A stretch of 64,000 bases of DNA from Prosthecodimorpha hirschii (GTDB taxonomy: Bacteria; Pseudomonadota; Alphaproteobacteria; Rhizobiales; Ancalomicrobiaceae), in assembly GCF_001305515.1 (NCBI RefSeq), contig NZ_LJYW01000001.1:5430857-5494856 (forward strand). The letters are read 5' to 3'. Below the pieces are notes generated by a model. The model had not been told where the DNA came from and did no database searches. It saw only the letters and a list, made by a program, of their open reading frames with translations. Of this stretch, positions 46,327 through 56,869 are shown piece after piece (the stretch's first letter is position 1; every line of letters begins with the position of its first letter). The translations under genes were made by a program, and so were the position numbers.

Positions 46327-47256
46327 TCAGTCGGGCAAGCCGTCGAGAAAGGCCGCGATGGCGTCGAGCGTCGGCGCATCCTCCAGAAGCGGGGCGTGGC
46401 CTTGGCGCGGGACGGTCACGGTCACCATTCCGGGGTGTCGCGCGGCCATGTCGGTGACGGTCGCGGCCGACAGAATATTCGACAATTCGCCCCGGATGGT
46501 CATGACCGGCTTGCCGGCCAGACCGGCGAAGGGGCCGCCGAGATCGATCGGCGGCATGTCCGGCGTCAGGGCGTCCAGGCTGCGCGCGACGGCCGGATCG
46601 TAGTCGATGACCGGGCGCCCGCCGCGATCGCGCCAGATGCGGCGGGCAAATCGCTCCCAGGCCGCCGCATCAAGGTCCGGAAAGGCAAGCCCGACCGCGG
46701 CTTTCGTCGCCTGGACGGCGGCCGGCCAGTCGGCAGGGCCGTTGGAACCGGCACCGGCAAGATAGTTCCGGATCCGGATCAGGCCGTCGATCTCGATGCT
46801 TGCGCCGATGTCGTTCAGGATTGCCGCCGCCACACGCTCGGGCCGCAAGACGGACACCACCATGGTGACGATGCCGCCGCGCGACGTGCCCAGGAAAGCG
46901 GCCCGGTCGATTCCGAGACGGTCCAGCCCGGCGATCACGTCGGCGGCCTCGGTCATCGGATCGTATCCGGACCCGTCCGGCGAAGCCTCGGAGGCACCGC
47001 GTCCGCGCAAGTCCAGCGAGACGACCCGCCGGGTTGCGGCGAACCGTGCCGCCACCGGCTCGAAATCGCGGCCGTTGCGCGTCAGGCCGGGCAGGCAGAG
47101 GAGGGGCGTGAGGGCCGGGTCGCCCGGACCGTGGTCGCGGCCGGCGAGGACCAGTCCGTCGGCACTGAAATAGCGGAAGGGTCGACAGGCGGTTCCGAGC
47201 GCATCCGTCCGCCGCGGGCCGTAGGCCACGCCCTCGGGGAGGGACGGTTCGGTCAT
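46327..47256 (-). CDS. Alpha/beta-fold hydrolase
   Basis: Cytoplasmic hydrolase of unknown substrate. The 309-residue protein has LCLPGLTRNGRDFEPVA as oxyanion region, VSLDLRGRGASE, the nucleophile elbow FLGTSRGGIV with Ser, and a terminal His in RQGHAPLLED; a lid region of helices lies between. The start at 47256 (MTEPSLPEGV) is preferred to a longer frame to 47391 whose extra part is low-complexity. No linked genes suggest a pathway. Confidence 0.88.
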   Translation of the reverse strand: MTEPSLPEGVAYGPRRTDALGTACRPFRYFSADGLVLAGRDHGPGDPALTPLLCLPGLTRNGRDFEPVAARFAATRRVVSLDLRGRGASEASPDGSGYDPMTEAADVIAGLDRLGIDRAAFLGTSRGGIVTMVVSVLRPERVAAAILNDIGASIEIDGLIRIRNYLAGAGSNGPADWPAAVQATKAAVGLAFPDLDAAAWERFARRIWRDRGGRPVIDYDPAVARSLDALTPDMPPIDLGGPFAGLAGKPVMTIRGELSNILSAATVTDMAARHPGMVTVTVPRQGHAPLLEDAPTLDAIAAFLDGLPD

Positions 47257-47539
47257 GGCGCGGTCGAGGCCGGTCGGGCTGTCGGTCACGCTCAGGAACC
47301 CTCCGCCAACGATGCAAGCCGGCGGGACCCTCGGGGCGGGGCCTGATCCGGCCGGCGACATCAGCATCGGCGCTCGGCGTCCGCCGATCAAGTCCGGTCC
47401 GGCGTCTCGCCGGATGTAGCGTCGCGCCGAGGGCGTTCCCGGCGGGCCGGCTGCCGGACGGGTTTCGCCGGTCCTGCCTCAAACGGGCAAGACCGGGATC
47501 GCCGACTCTGTACTCGGGCCGGCGGCCGGCCCATGGCGG

Positions 47540-49561
47540 TCAGTTTCCGGTCGCCGCCGCGCCGATCGAGCCGGTGACGGTGGCGCCGCGCGCCCCGACG
47601 CCGCGGCGCAGATCGTCGGCGATCTGCAGCCGCTGGCCCTCCATGCGGAAGCGGTAGACCTGCAGATTCTCCAGGACGCGGTGCACGTAGTTGCGCGTCT
47701 CGGAGAAGGGGATGCGTTCCATCCAGTCGATCGGGTCGACCGCCGGATCGCGCGGATCGCCATAGGCCTGCACCCATTCGCGGATGCGGCCCGGGCCGGC
47801 ATTGTAGCCGGCGATCGCCATGACGTAGTTGCCGTCGTAGTTCGAGACCAGATTGTTCACATAGGCCGCGCCGAGGCGAACGTTGTAGCGCACGTCGTTG
47901 CGCCACATGTTGGCATCGAAGCCGATGCCGAGCTTCTTGGCCGCCTCGCGGCCGGTCACCGGCATCACCTGGAAGATGCCGGTCGCGCCGGCGCTCGAGA
48001 CGACCGACTGGTTGAACTCGCTCTCCTGCCGGGTGATCGAGAAGGCCAGCGCCTTCTCAAGCCCGCTGGTGTCGATGTCAGCCGGCAGACCCTTCAGCGG
48101 GAAGGCGAGCACCTCCATGTCGAGGCCGCGCTGTGCGGCGGCCTTGCCGGCCATGACCGCGTAGTTCACCCAGCCCTGACCCTCGGCGATGTTGATCAGA
48201 ATCGCGACCTGGCCGGGGGTCGGCAGCGTGTCGGCCAGATGCCGGTAGAAGGCCGCGGCCAGATCCTTGCGGCCGACGCGCTGCAGCTTGATCAGAGCGG
48301 CGAAGCGGTCGTCGCGCTCGGCCGCCGCCTTGTCGGCGCCGCTCGGCACGATGGTGCGCTGCAGGCCGAGATCGGCCATGCCGAGCTTGGCGCGGGCCAG
48401 CTGACCATAGAAGGTGAAGCCGTATTGCGCCGCCTTGGCGTAGTAGTCGCGGGCGGTGCCACCGGCGCCGGCCTCCGAAGCGCGGCCGAGCCAGTAATAG
48501 GCGCGGGCCTGGGTGACCGGCTTCGACGAGGCTTCCGCGACGCGCGCGAAATAGCTCATCGCCGTGCGCGGCTCCTTCAGATAGCGCAGGGCGAGCCAGC
48601 CGGTGTGGAAATCCGCATCGGCCTGGACGGCCGGGCTCGAACCGGTATGCCCGGCGACGATCCGGTAGGCGGTCTTGGGGTCGCCGGCATCGAGGATCTT
48701 GCGCGAGACGATGCGCTTCTCCTCCCACCATTCGTCCGGCACGACCATCTGCTTGGGATCGCGCGGCGCGCGGAGCAGCAGTTCGGCGGCCTCCTGCCAG
48801 CGCTCGCTGCGCCGGGCCCATTGCGCGCGGCCGAACAGATAGGCGGTCTCGTTCTTGATCTCCGACGGGACCTGGTCGAGCAGCTTGCCGGCATTGCCGG
48901 CCTTGCGCTCCACGGCCAGGCGGGCGGCGGCGAGCTTCTGGTAGGCCGGATTCATGCGACGGGCGATGCGCACGGCATCGGAGCTGCGGCCCTTGAGCAG
49001 CGCGAGCTCCAGCCGGGCGCGGTGTTCGGACGCCGGCAGCAGGGAGCCGAACTCGGCCATGATCGCCGCCTCGTCCTGCTCCGACAGGGATTCGTCGCGC
49101 CAGGCGAGGCGGATCCAGGCGGCGGCATCCTGCGTGCGGCCCTTTTCGAGGAGCGCGCGCGCCAGCATCATCCGGCCGCGGTTGGAGTAGGGCCGGCTGC
49201 CCTGGAAGGCCTGGATGATGATGTCGGCCGGCGGCTTCTCGCGCTCCAGCGCCTGCTCGGCCCGGCGGCGGAACATCTCCGGGTCCGGCCAATGCGGGTT
49301 GGCCAGGGCGAACTGGGTGATCGACTGCGAGGAGATTTCCGGGGTGCCCAGGCGGATGATCAGCCAGTCGGCGATCTTGGCCTCGACGACGTCGAGCTGC
49401 GAGCGCATGCCGTTGACGCCGGACACGTCGCCGCGGCTCGCAAGCTCGATGGCGCGCGCAAGCTCCGCGTCTCCGGCATGGGACTGGCCGGTTGCGGCGA
49501 GAATGGCGATCGCGCTGGCAAAGGCCATGGCGGCGAGCCGGCGCCGAATCGGTCCGAGCAT
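47540..49561 (-). CDS. slt: Soluble lytic murein transglycosylase (Slt70-like)
   Basis: Periplasmic enzyme cleaving peptidoglycan glycan strands with 1,6-anhydro product. The 673-residue protein has a signal peptide ([20 protein letters not shown], cleaved near SHAGD), a long superhelical alpha domain with Sel1/TPR-like repeats, and a C-terminal catalytic domain with [19 protein letters not shown], where Glu in RQESE is catalytic, and GIFQVMPVT. The start at 49561 places the signal peptide correctly; seven codons lie upstream in frame. It is divergent from dapA. Confidence 0.95.
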   Translation of the reverse strand: MLGPIRRRLAAMAFASAIAILAATGQSHAGDAELARAIELASRGDVSGVNGMRSQLDVVEAKIADWLIIRLGTPEISSQSITQFALANPHWPDPEMFRRRAEQALEREKPPADIIIQAFQGSRPYSNRGRMMLARALLEKGRTQDAAAWIRLAWRDESLSEQDEAAIMAEFGSLLPASEHRARLELALLKGRSSDAVRIARRMNPAYQKLAAARLAVERKAGNAGKLLDQVPSEIKNETAYLFGRAQWARRSERWQEAAELLLRAPRDPKQMVVPDEWWEEKRIVSRKILDAGDPKTAYRIVAGHTGSSPAVQADADFHTGWLALRYLKEPRTAMSYFARVAEASSKPVTQARAYYWLGRASEAGAGGTARDYYAKAAQYGFTFYGQLARAKLGMADLGLQRTIVPSGADKAAAERDDRFAALIKLQRVGRKDLAAAFYRHLADTLPTPGQVAILINIAEGQGWVNYAVMAGKAAAQRGLDMEVLAFPLKGLPADIDTSGLEKALAFSITRQESEFNQSVVSSAGATGIFQVMPVTGREAAKKLGIGFDANMWRNDVRYNVRLGAAYVNNLVSNYDGNYVMAIAGYNAGPGRIREWVQAYGDPRDPAVDPIDWMERIPFSETRNYVHRVLENLQVYRFRMEGQRLQIADDLRRGVGARGATVTGSIGAAATGN

Positions 49562-49872
49562 ACTCTCAACTCCTACTGACAAACGTTCTGCACCCGGACG
49601 CCCTCCATCGATCGCCCCGGCCGGACTTGCCGACCTTGTCGGAGGAGGGTGAACAAAGGGTTGACCGCCTGCCGTTTCCTGAGACTCCCCCGCGCCATCC
49701 TCTCGGCTTGCCGACGCCTGCCGCAGCCACTATTGTCGCGGCCCGCGCCGGGTTCACCCGCAGCTTCGAGCCGGACTTCAGCCGTCTTGAAGACCCAATA
49801 CGTCGAAAACACGACCGCGCCAACCATAACGCCAGCAGGATGCCGCTGTCCGGCGTCCGGAGGACCATCAGG
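49562..49872. other. Divergent intergenic region slt-dapA
   Basis: 311 bp between the two start codons. No gene is seen. It must contain promoters for both directions, but I find no convincing box pairs. Confidence 0.4.
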
Positions 49873-50751
49873 ATGTTCAAGGGATCGCTCCCCGCCCTCG
49901 TCACGCCCTTCCGCAACGGCGCGGTCGACGAGAAAGCCCTGGGCGATTTCGTCGAGTGGCAGATCCGCGAGGGCAGCCACGGCCTGGTGCCCTGCGGCAC
50001 GACGGGCGAGAGCCCGACGCTGTCTCACGCTGAACACAAGCGCGTCGTCGAACTGGTCATCGAGGTCGCGGCCGGCCGCGTTCCGGTGATCGCCGGTGCC
50101 GGCTCGAACAATACCGCCGAGGCGATCGACCTCGCCCGGCACGCCGAAAAGGCCGGCGCCCAGGGGCTGCTCGTCGTGGCGCCCTATTACAACAAGCCGA
50201 GCCAGGAAGGCGTGTTCCAGCATTTCCGGGCCATCGACGCGGCGGTCGGCATCCCGATCATCGTCTACAACATCCCGCCGCGCAGCGTGATCGACATCTC
50301 GGTCGAGACGCTGGCGCGCATCAAGCGCGAGTGCAAGAACGTGGTCGGCGTCAAGGACGCCACCATGAACCTGAACCGGCCTTCGCTGGAGCGGATGACG
50401 ATCGGGTCGGACTGGCTGATGCTGTCCGGCGAGGACGGCACCGCGCTCGGCTACATGGCGCATGGCGGCGCCGGCTGCATCTCGGTGACCGCCAATGTGG
50501 CGCCGAAGCTCTGTGCGGAGTTCCAGGAGGCCTGCATGCGCGGCGACTACCGCACGGCGCTGGCCTATCAGGACCGTTTGATGCCGCTGCATCGGGCGCT
50601 GTTCCTGGAGCCCAATCCGGCCGGACCGAAATTCGCCCTGTCGCGGCTCGGCCGCATGCAGAACGAATTGCGCCTGCCGCTCGTCGCCATGTCGGACGGT
50701 CCGCGGGCCGAGGTCGAGGCGGCCATGCGCCATGCGGGCATCCTGAACTGA
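49873..50751 (+). CDS. dapA: 4-hydroxy-tetrahydrodipicolinate synthase
   Basis: Condenses pyruvate with aspartate semialdehyde, the first step to diaminopimelate for lysine and peptidoglycan. The 292-residue aldolase has [42 protein letters not shown] with the catalytic Tyr, and [11 protein letters not shown] with the Schiff-base Lys. The ATG at 49873 follows an AGG; a long open stretch upstream belongs to the intergenic region. smpB follows after 13 bp. Confidence 0.97.
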   Translation: MFKGSLPALVTPFRNGAVDEKALGDFVEWQIREGSHGLVPCGTTGESPTLSHAEHKRVVELVIEVAAGRVPVIAGAGSNNTAEAIDLARHAEKAGAQGLLVVAPYYNKPSQEGVFQHFRAIDAAVGIPIIVYNIPPRSVIDISVETLARIKRECKNVVGVKDATMNLNRPSLERMTIGSDWLMLSGEDGTALGYMAHGGAGCISVTANVAPKLCAEFQEACMRGDYRTALAYQDRLMPLHRALFLEPNPAGPKFALSRLGRMQNELRLPLVAMSDGPRAEVEAAMRHAGILN

Positions 50752-50764
50752 CGAGGAGCATACG

Positions 50765-51238
50765 ATGTCCGCCGACAAGGGCGGCGATCGAAAGATCGCC
50801 GCCGAGAACCGGAAAGCCCGGTACTCCTATGAAATCCTGGACGTGTTCGAGGCCGGCATCGCCCTGACCGGCACCGAGGTCAAGTCCCTGCGCGGCGGCA
50901 AGTCGAACATCACCGATGCCTATGCGGCCGCCAAGGGCGGCAGCCTGCAGCTCTACAATGCCTATATTCCGGAATACCTGCAGGCGAACCGGTTCAACCA
51001 TGAGACCCGGCGGCCGCGCCAGCTGCTGATGCACCGGCGCGAGATCGGCAAGCTCGCCGCGGCGGTCGAGCGCGAAGGCATGACGCTGGTGCCGCTCGAG
51101 ATCTATTTCAACGAAAAGGGTCGCGCCAAGGTCAAGCTGGCCATCGGCCGCGGCAAGAAGGCGCATGACAAGCGCGAATCCGAGAAGGAACGCGACTGGA
51201 AGCGCGAACAGGGGCGCCTGCTCAAGCAGCGCGACTGA
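50765..51238 (+). CDS. smpB: SsrA-binding protein
   Basis: Binds tmRNA and brings it to stalled ribosomes for trans-translation. The 157-residue protein has [35 protein letters not shown], and the C-terminal basic tail [20 protein letters not shown] that reads the mRNA channel. Length and motifs are standard. It lies 13 bp after dapA, the usual Rhizobiales arrangement. I did not find an ssrA gene in this window. Confidence 0.97.
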   Translation: MSADKGGDRKIAAENRKARYSYEILDVFEAGIALTGTEVKSLRGGKSNITDAYAAAKGGSLQLYNAYIPEYLQANRFNHETRRPRQLLMHRREIGKLAAAVEREGMTLVPLEIYFNEKGRAKVKLAIGRGKKAHDKRESEKERDWKREQGRLLKQRD

Positions 51239-51395
51239 CGACGATGCGCAGACCGCCGCCGCGGCCAAGGCCGGCGGCGGTGCAGGGCACTGAGATCCAC
51301 GCAAGACCGGTCCGGCTTCGGACGGGCGCGGCAGTTGGCGGGTCCGGCGTCAGACCAAATCCGGTGATCCGGGCGGCTGCGCCCTGTCTCTTCGG

Positions 51396-52049
51396 CTAGG
51401 ACCGTGACCCGAGATGGTCCGCCACCGACGAGAACACCGCCCGGAACATCTCGGGCGTCAGCACGCCGGTATTCGTGTTGTAGCGCGAGCAATGGTAGCT
51501 GTCGAAAAGGGTGATGCCCGTCGGCAGGACGTGACGCGCGCCGTGGCCGAAGGCGAGCCGGGCGGCGGGCAGGCCGAAGGCCCGCGTGACGCTGTCATGG
51601 GCGATCTTGCCGAGCGCCACCACGGCATCGAGTTTCGGCAGATGGGCGATCGCCGCCTTGAGGTAGGGGCGGCAGTTGCCGATCTCCTGCGGGGTCGGCT
51701 TGTTTTCCGGCGGCACGCAGCGCACGGCATTGACGATGGCGGTGCCGACCAGCGTGAGACCGTCGTCCGGCCGGGCCTGATAGCGGCCGCGCGCGAAGCC
51801 GAAGGCGATCAGGGTCTCGTAGAGGAGGTCGCCGGCGAAATCGCCGGTGAACGGCCGGCCGGTGCGGTTCGCACCGCGCAGTCCGGGCGCGAGGCCGACC
51901 ACGAGCAGGCGAGCATCTGAACCGCCGAAGACCGGGACCGGCCCGTTGAACCAATCCGGTTCGCGCTGGCCCCAGTCGGCCCGAAAGCCGGCCAGGCGCG
52001 GGCAGACCGGGCAGTCGTGCGGCGGATCGAGGGATTGTGCTTCGGGCAT
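51396..52049 (-). CDS. Uracil-DNA glycosylase, Fe-S type (family 5-like)
   Basis: Removes uracil or deaminated bases from DNA. The 217-residue protein has the family core LLVVGLAPGLRGANRTGRPF, TGDFAGDLLYETL, and HCSRYNTNTG near the C-terminus. Four Cys in CPVCPRL and in RCVPPEN...NCRPYL match 4Fe-4S ligands of family 4/5 enzymes; the APG-type motif fits the UdgB-like family better than family 4. The start at 52049 is chosen for MPEAQSLDPPHDCPVC; sequence further upstream is low-complexity. Confidence 0.9.
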   Translation of the reverse strand: MPEAQSLDPPHDCPVCPRLAGFRADWGQREPDWFNGPVPVFGGSDARLLVVGLAPGLRGANRTGRPFTGDFAGDLLYETLIAFGFARGRYQARPDDGLTLVGTAIVNAVRCVPPENKPTPQEIGNCRPYLKAAIAHLPKLDAVVALGKIAHDSVTRAFGLPAARLAFGHGARHVLPTGITLFDSYHCSRYNTNTGVLTPEMFRAVFSSVADHLGSRS

Positions 52050-52414
52050 GGCGTTTCGGCGATGGCGTTTCGAACGGACCGCGTCCGGCCTGCGCGGGAC
52101 GAGCGATCCCGGGATCCCGCGACCGCCGATTGGGGCGAAGATCGACTGGGATGAAGATCGACCGGGACCAAGACCGGCTGCGGCGACGGCCGGCGAGTCA
52201 GCACGGGGAGGCTTCCCGAACGGGCCCGGAGGATCGCTCGCCGAAGGCCCGGGTGGCAAAAGCCGTGTGGCGAAAGCCGTTGCCGGCCCGGAGCGACGGC
52301 CGGAACGGCAAAGCGCGAGGGCAGGGCGGGTGTCCTGCCGGCGATCCGTCCACGATGGGGCCGCCCGCGACGGCATGGCCCGGTGCGCGTCTTGCGGCGC
52401 GCGCCGGGATCGGA
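52050..52414. other. Non-coding interval between UDG and NYN genes
   Basis: 365 bp without a supported gene. Short direct repeats are seen (GAAGATCGAC twice near 52136-52160; AAAGCCGT twice near 52260-52280). No promoter assigned. Confidence 0.4.
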
Positions 52415-53026
52415 TCAGACGTCGTCGAAATCGTCTTCGAATTCCGGCGTCTGCTGACGACGCTGGGCCTCGCGCTCGGCCATGCGCGCAGCGCGCTCCG
52501 CCGGGTCGCGGCCGATGCGGCCCTGCAGGGTCCCCAGTTCGACGAAATGGTCGGCCTGGCGGCGCAGGTCGTCGGCGATCATCGGCGGCTGCGTCTGCAG
52601 CGTCGAGACCACCGAAACCTTCTTGCCCTTGCGCTGCAGCGCTTCGACCAGACGCCGGAAGTCGCCGTCGCCGGAGAACAGGATGATGTGGTCGACGGCG
52701 TCGGAGATCTCCATGGCGTCGACGGCCAGTTCGATATCCATGTTCGCCTTGATTTTCCGGCGGCCCGAGGAATCGTAAAATTCCTTGGTCGGCTTGGTCA
52801 CGACCTTGTAGCCGTTGTAATCCAGCCAGTCGATCAGCGGGCGAATGGAGGAGTATTCTTGATCTTCGATGAGTGCGGTGTAATAATAGGCGCGAAGAAG
52901 GTAGCCGCGTCCATGGAATTCCTGAAGAAGTCGCTTGTAGTCGATATCGAAACCGAGCGACTTCGATGTTGCATACAAATTGGCACCGTCGATAAACAGT
53001 GCGATCTTTTCTCGCATGTCAGCCAT
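52415..53026 (-). CDS. NYN-domain protein (LabA/DUF88 family)
   Basis: Predicted PIN-like ribonuclease. The 203-residue protein has the NYN start EKIALFIDGANLYATSKSLG with the first acidic residue, KANMDIELAVDAME and HIILFSGDGDFRRLVE with further acidic residues of the active site, and GKKVSVVSTLQTQPPMIADD. The C-terminus is charged and ends EFEDDFDDV. M4 (53017) could be the true start. It is usually found near rpoZ in Rhizobiales, as here, but on the opposite strand. Confidence 0.9.
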   Translation of the reverse strand: MADMREKIALFIDGANLYATSKSLGFDIDYKRLLQEFHGRGYLLRAYYYTALIEDQEYSSIRPLIDWLDYNGYKVVTKPTKEFYDSSGRRKIKANMDIELAVDAMEISDAVDHIILFSGDGDFRRLVEALQRKGKKVSVVSTLQTQPPMIADDLRRQADHFVELGTLQGRIGRDPAERAARMAEREAQRRQQTPEFEDDFDDV

Positions 53027-53541
53027 ACTGTCTGCTTCTTTTCTGAATTCTGATTCAGGGGACCCAGCGACGGCTTCTGAAACATGCCAAACGATGGGTT
53101 TTTATGTCCCGCTCATAAGGCGCGGGCGCACTATGACGCCGCAATGGCATAGCCGATCAAAATTTACAACAAAAATTCGAAAATACCGAGGTTTTCGGGA
53201 ACATTTGTTAGCCCAACCGTGGTCCCTTGCAGGTGTTCCGTGAACGGTATGCCATGAATTGTAAACTGGAAACGTTTCCGTCGCGGTATTGCTCGTGGCT
53301 TGGTTGCGCAATCGTCGGCAATCTGGTGTTCCTTCTATTCGTCTGACGTGCACCTGACTTCAGTCCGATCGGGCAATTGACCGCGCCGAGGTGAACCGCA
53401 TGACGATTCAAGGGACATTCTGACGGGGGCGGCCGCAAAGCCCTGTCCGGCGGCGTCGGCCAAGGCGCCGATCCCAGGAAATGGTTGCTTTCCGGCCGCC
53501 GTTCCCCTATTTGTCCGCTCGATTCCCTTGGAGTATGAATT
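53027..53541. other. Divergent intergenic region NYN-rpoZ
   Basis: 515 bp. 53090-53340 has lower GC than the rest and probably contains the divergent promoters. I looked for an RNA gene (tmRNA tag codons, tRNA arms) and found none. Open frames here are short and not protein-like. Confidence 0.5.
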
Positions 53542-53922
53542 ATGGCGCGTGTCACCGTCGAGGACTGCATCGACAAGGTGGAGAACCGGTTCGAGCTCGT
53601 CCTTCTGGCCAGCCATCGGGCCCGGACGATCTCCTCCGGCTCGCCGATCACGATCGATCGCGACAACGACAAGAACCCGGTCGTCGCCCTGCGCGAGATC
53701 GCGGAAGAGAAGGTCAGCCCGGAGGATCTGAAGGAGGAGTTCATCCACTCCCTTCAGAAGTTCGTCGAGGTCGACGAGCCGGAACCCGAAGCCGTGCCGC
53801 TCATCGCGTCGGCCTCGTCGGGCGACGACGATGCCGAGCCGCAGTTCGACCGGATGTCGGAAGAAGAACTGCTGCGCGGCCTCGAAGGCCTCGTTCCCCC
53901 GGACAAGGAGGAGGAGGACTGA
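53542..53922 (+). CDS. rpoZ: RNA polymerase subunit omega
   Basis: Small subunit aiding RNA polymerase assembly; in proteobacteria part of the ppGpp site. The 126-residue protein has [32 protein letters not shown] and [14 protein letters not shown], then an acidic C-terminal tail ending DKEEED. GGAG precedes the ATG. It is upstream of rel, whose product makes ppGpp, but an array of terminator hairpins separates the two genes. Confidence 0.97.
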   Translation: MARVTVEDCIDKVENRFELVLLASHRARTISSGSPITIDRDNDKNPVVALREIAEEKVSPEDLKEEFIHSLQKFVEVDEPEPEAVPLIASASSGDDDAEPQFDRMSEEELLRGLEGLVPPDKEEED

Positions 53923-53957
53923 TCGTCCTGCCTCCACCGTCATGCGGAATGCCCGGG

Positions 53958-54152
53958 CCGGTCGCAAGACCGGCCCTTTTCGTTCTCATCCGGTCGCGAG
54001 ACCGGCCCTTTTCGTTTTCATCCGGTCGCGAGACCGGCCCTTTCGTTTTCATCCGGTCGCAAGACCGGTCCTTTCGTTTTCGTCCGGTCGCAAGACCGGC
54101 CCTTTCGTTTCGATCCGGTCGCGAGACCGGCCCATTTCGGTGCCGTCCGGTC
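53958..54152 (+). repeat. Tandem array of six terminator-like hairpins behind rpoZ
   Basis: Six units of 31-32 bp start at 53958, 53990, 54022, 54053, 54084 and 54115, each with CCGGTC, a loop GCAA or GCGA, GACCGG and then a tail such as CCCTTTTCGTTTT; a seventh half-unit (CCGGTCGCC) follows at 54147. Each unit alone looks like an intrinsic terminator with stem, tetraloop and T-rich tail. The first lies 35 bp after the rpoZ stop. The array probably arose by amplification of the rpoZ terminator. Confidence 0.92.
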
Positions 54153-54604
54153 GCCCTGGGGAACGTCCGCTGCCGCCGCTGCGACGCTGCGCGCAACAGA
54201 CGCGCGAAATCGATGGAGGAATTGGGTTTTCCGCCGCAATTCCTATGGCATGATGGTCCATCGGCCGCTTCGGTCCGATCTCACCACGAACCTCCCGTCG
54301 CCGGTCCGCCCGCGCCAGCAACGGGCCGGGAACTTCCGGATTGGGCCGCAAGGCCTGTTGGTCCGGCTCCGACATCTGCGTCCTGTGCCGGTGTCCGGGG
54401 CTTGCCACGTCATCAGGGGATTGGTGGTTCAGATTGACGAAACGGATGGGGTCTATCCGTTTTGATCGAACCGCCGGTGCTGGTTCCCTCGCCGGGTCCC
54501 CGGTCACGCGGGGGCATGGTGCCGAATGACGAAGAGAAGAACGGGCCAGGCGCGCCTTCAGGAATGGCGCGACGAACCGGCAGCTTGAGCGGATCTGAAA
54601 CGCG
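54153..54604. other. Non-coding interval before rel
   Basis: No gene is supported in about 450 bp. It separates the terminator array from rel and should hold the rel promoter; no clear boxes are assigned. Confidence 0.4.
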
Positions 54605-56830
54605 ATGATGCGGCAATACGAACTGGTCGAGCGGGTCAAGCGCTACAATCCGAATGCGGACGAGGCGCTGCTCGACAAGGCCTATGTCTATGGAATGATG
54701 AAGCATGGGGCGCAGAAGCGCGCGTCCGGCGACCCCTACTTCTCGCATCCGCTCGAAGTCGCCGCCATCCTGACCGACCTGCGCTTCGACGACGCCTCGA
54801 TCGCGGTCGCCCTGCTGCACGACACGATCGAGGACACCGATGCGACGCGCTCGGAGATCGACGCCCTGTTCGGCGAGGAGATCGGCAGCCTCGTCGAGAG
54901 CCTGACCAAGCTCAAGAAGCTCGATTTCGTCTCGAAGAAGACCGAGCAGGCCGAGAATTTCCGCCGCCTGCTGCTCGCCGTCGCCGACGATGTCCGCGTG
55001 CTGATCGTCAAGCTCGCCGACCGGCTGCACAACATGCGCACGCTGCATTTCGTGCCCGAGGCGAAGCGCTTCCGCATCTCCGAAGAGACGATGGAGATCT
55101 ACGCGCCGCTGGCCGGGCGGCTCGGCATGCAGGGCATGCGCGAGGAGCTGGAAGATCTCGCCTTTCGCTACATGAACCCGGAGGCCTACAAGACCATCCA
55201 GGCCCGTCTGGAGGCGCTCAGCGAACGCAACCGCGACCTCGCCTCGGTCATCGAGCAGGCGCTGACCGAAAAGCTCGGCGCCTCGGCGATCGTCGCCAAG
55301 GTCAAGGGGCGGATGAAGCGGCCCTATTCGATCTTCGTGAAGATGCAGCGCAAGGGTGTTTCCTTCGAGCAGCTTTCCGACGTCTACGGCTTTCGCGTGC
55401 TCGTGCCGAGCCTGGACGAATGCTACCACACGCTCGGCATCGTGCATTCGACCTGGCCGATGGTGCCGGGTCGTTTCAAGGATTACGTCTCGACGCCGAA
55501 GCAGAACGACTATCGCTCGATCCACACCACCGTGGTCGGGCCGGGCCGCCAGCGCGTCGAGCTGCAGATCCGCACCGAGGAGATGCACCGGATCGCCGAA
55601 TACGGCATCGCCGCCCATGCGCTCTACAAGGATGGCGACCGCATCTCCGGCGGGCGCAACATCGCCCGGCTGACCGAGGCGTCCGGCGCCTATGCGTGGT
55701 TGCGCGATACGATCGAGCGGCTGAACGACCCGAACCTGAACCCGGAGGAATTCCTCGAGAACACCAAGCTCGAGCTGTTCCACGACCAGGTCTTCTGCTT
55801 CACCCCGAAGGGCAAGATCATCGCCCTGCCGCGCGGCGCGACGCCGATCGACTTCGCCTATGCGGTCCACACCGATGTCGGCAACACCTGCGTCGGCGCC
55901 AAGGTCAACGGCCGCATCATGCCGCTGATGACCGAGCTCTCGAATGGCGACGAGGTCGACATCATCCGCTCCAAGGCGCAGGTGCCGCCGCCGGCCTGGG
56001 AGCAGATCGCCGTCACCGGCAAGGCCCGGGCGGCGATCCGGCGCGCCACCCGCGAGGCGGTGCGCAAGCAGTTCGGCGGGCTCGGCCGCCAGATCCTGGC
56101 GCGTAGCTTCGACCGCGCCGGGCGAACCTTCGCGGAGACGGCGCTGGAGCCGGTCATTCACCGGCTCGGCCATTCCTCGATCCAGGACATCATCGCGGCG
56201 GTCGGGCGCGGCGAACTGACCTCCGAGGCGGTGCTGAAGGCGGTCTATCCCGACTATCAGGACGAGCGCGCCAGCTCCAATCCGAAAGCCGGCGCCGGCG
56301 AGGGCTGGTTCGGCGTCGGTGCCGGCGGCAAGATGAAGTTCCGCGTGCCGGGCGCGGCCTCGGCGCCGGATGCGGAACGCTCGATCCCGATCCGCGGCCT
56401 CGCCGGCGACCTGCCGGTGATCTTCGCCCCCAATGGCGGCGCGGTGCCGGGCGACCGCATCGTCGGCATCCTGACGCCCGGCCAGGGCATCACCATCTAT
56501 CCGATCCAGTCGCCGGACCTGAAGGAATTCGACGACCAGCCCGATCGCTGGCTCGACGTGCGCTGGGACATCGACCCCAACGATCCGGTCCGCTTCCCGG
56601 CCCGCATCGCGCTGACCTCGCTCAACGAACCCGGCTCGCTCGCCCAGATCGCCCAGGTCATCGCCGACAACGACGGCAACATCGACAACATCAAGATGAT
56701 CCGCAAGGGCGCGGATTTCCACGAGATCCTGATCGACCTGGAAGTCTGGGACCTGAAGCACCTGACCCGCATCACCAATCAGCTCCGCTCCAAGCCGATC
56801 ATCTCGAGCGTGGAGCGGGTGAACGGGTGA
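54605..56830 (+). CDS. rel: Bifunctional (p)ppGpp synthetase/hydrolase
   Basis: Makes and degrades the alarmone (p)ppGpp; the single long Rsh enzyme typical of alphaproteobacteria. The 741-residue protein has an HD hydrolase domain with FSHPLEVAAIL and LLHDTIEDT, KLADRLHNMRTL, a synthetase domain with DVYGFRVLVPS and KDYVSTPKQNDYRSIHT, a TGS domain (VFCFTPKGKIIALPRGATPI) and a C-terminal ACT domain (DNDGNIDNIKMIRKG). Catalytic residues of both activities are present. The start may be the first or second of two adjacent ATG codons. Confidence 0.96.
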   Translation: MMRQYELVERVKRYNPNADEALLDKAYVYGMMKHGAQKRASGDPYFSHPLEVAAILTDLRFDDASIAVALLHDTIEDTDATRSEIDALFGEEIGSLVESLTKLKKLDFVSKKTEQAENFRRLLLAVADDVRVLIVKLADRLHNMRTLHFVPEAKRFRISEETMEIYAPLAGRLGMQGMREELEDLAFRYMNPEAYKTIQARLEALSERNRDLASVIEQALTEKLGASAIVAKVKGRMKRPYSIFVKMQRKGVSFEQLSDVYGFRVLVPSLDECYHTLGIVHSTWPMVPGRFKDYVSTPKQNDYRSIHTTVVGPGRQRVELQIRTEEMHRIAEYGIAAHALYKDGDRISGGRNIARLTEASGAYAWLRDTIERLNDPNLNPEEFLENTKLELFHDQVFCFTPKGKIIALPRGATPIDFAYAVHTDVGNTCVGAKVNGRIMPLMTELSNGDEVDIIRSKAQVPPPAWEQIAVTGKARAAIRRATREAVRKQFGGLGRQILARSFDRAGRTFAETALEPVIHRLGHSSIQDIIAAVGRGELTSEAVLKAVYPDYQDERASSNPKAGAGEGWFGVGAGGKMKFRVPGAASAPDAERSIPIRGLAGDLPVIFAPNGGAVPGDRIVGILTPGQGITIYPIQSPDLKEFDDQPDRWLDVRWDIDPNDPVRFPARIALTSLNEPGSLAQIAQVIADNDGNIDNIKMIRKGADFHEILIDLEVWDLKHLTRITNQLRSKPIISSVERVNG

Positions 56831-56869
56831 GGGAAGGATGGCCGTCTCGTCATTGAAGATGGGAGGCCG

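Noticed and set aside
50752-53541. tmRNA or other RNA gene near smpB
   Set aside because: I looked for a tag frame such as ANDNYAPVLAA or similar and for tRNA-like ends and found none; ssrA is not recognisable in this window.
53958-54152. CRISPR-like array behind rpoZ
   Set aside because: Units are contiguous at 31-32 bp without unique spacers of constant length, each unit is a terminator hairpin, and no cas gene is near.
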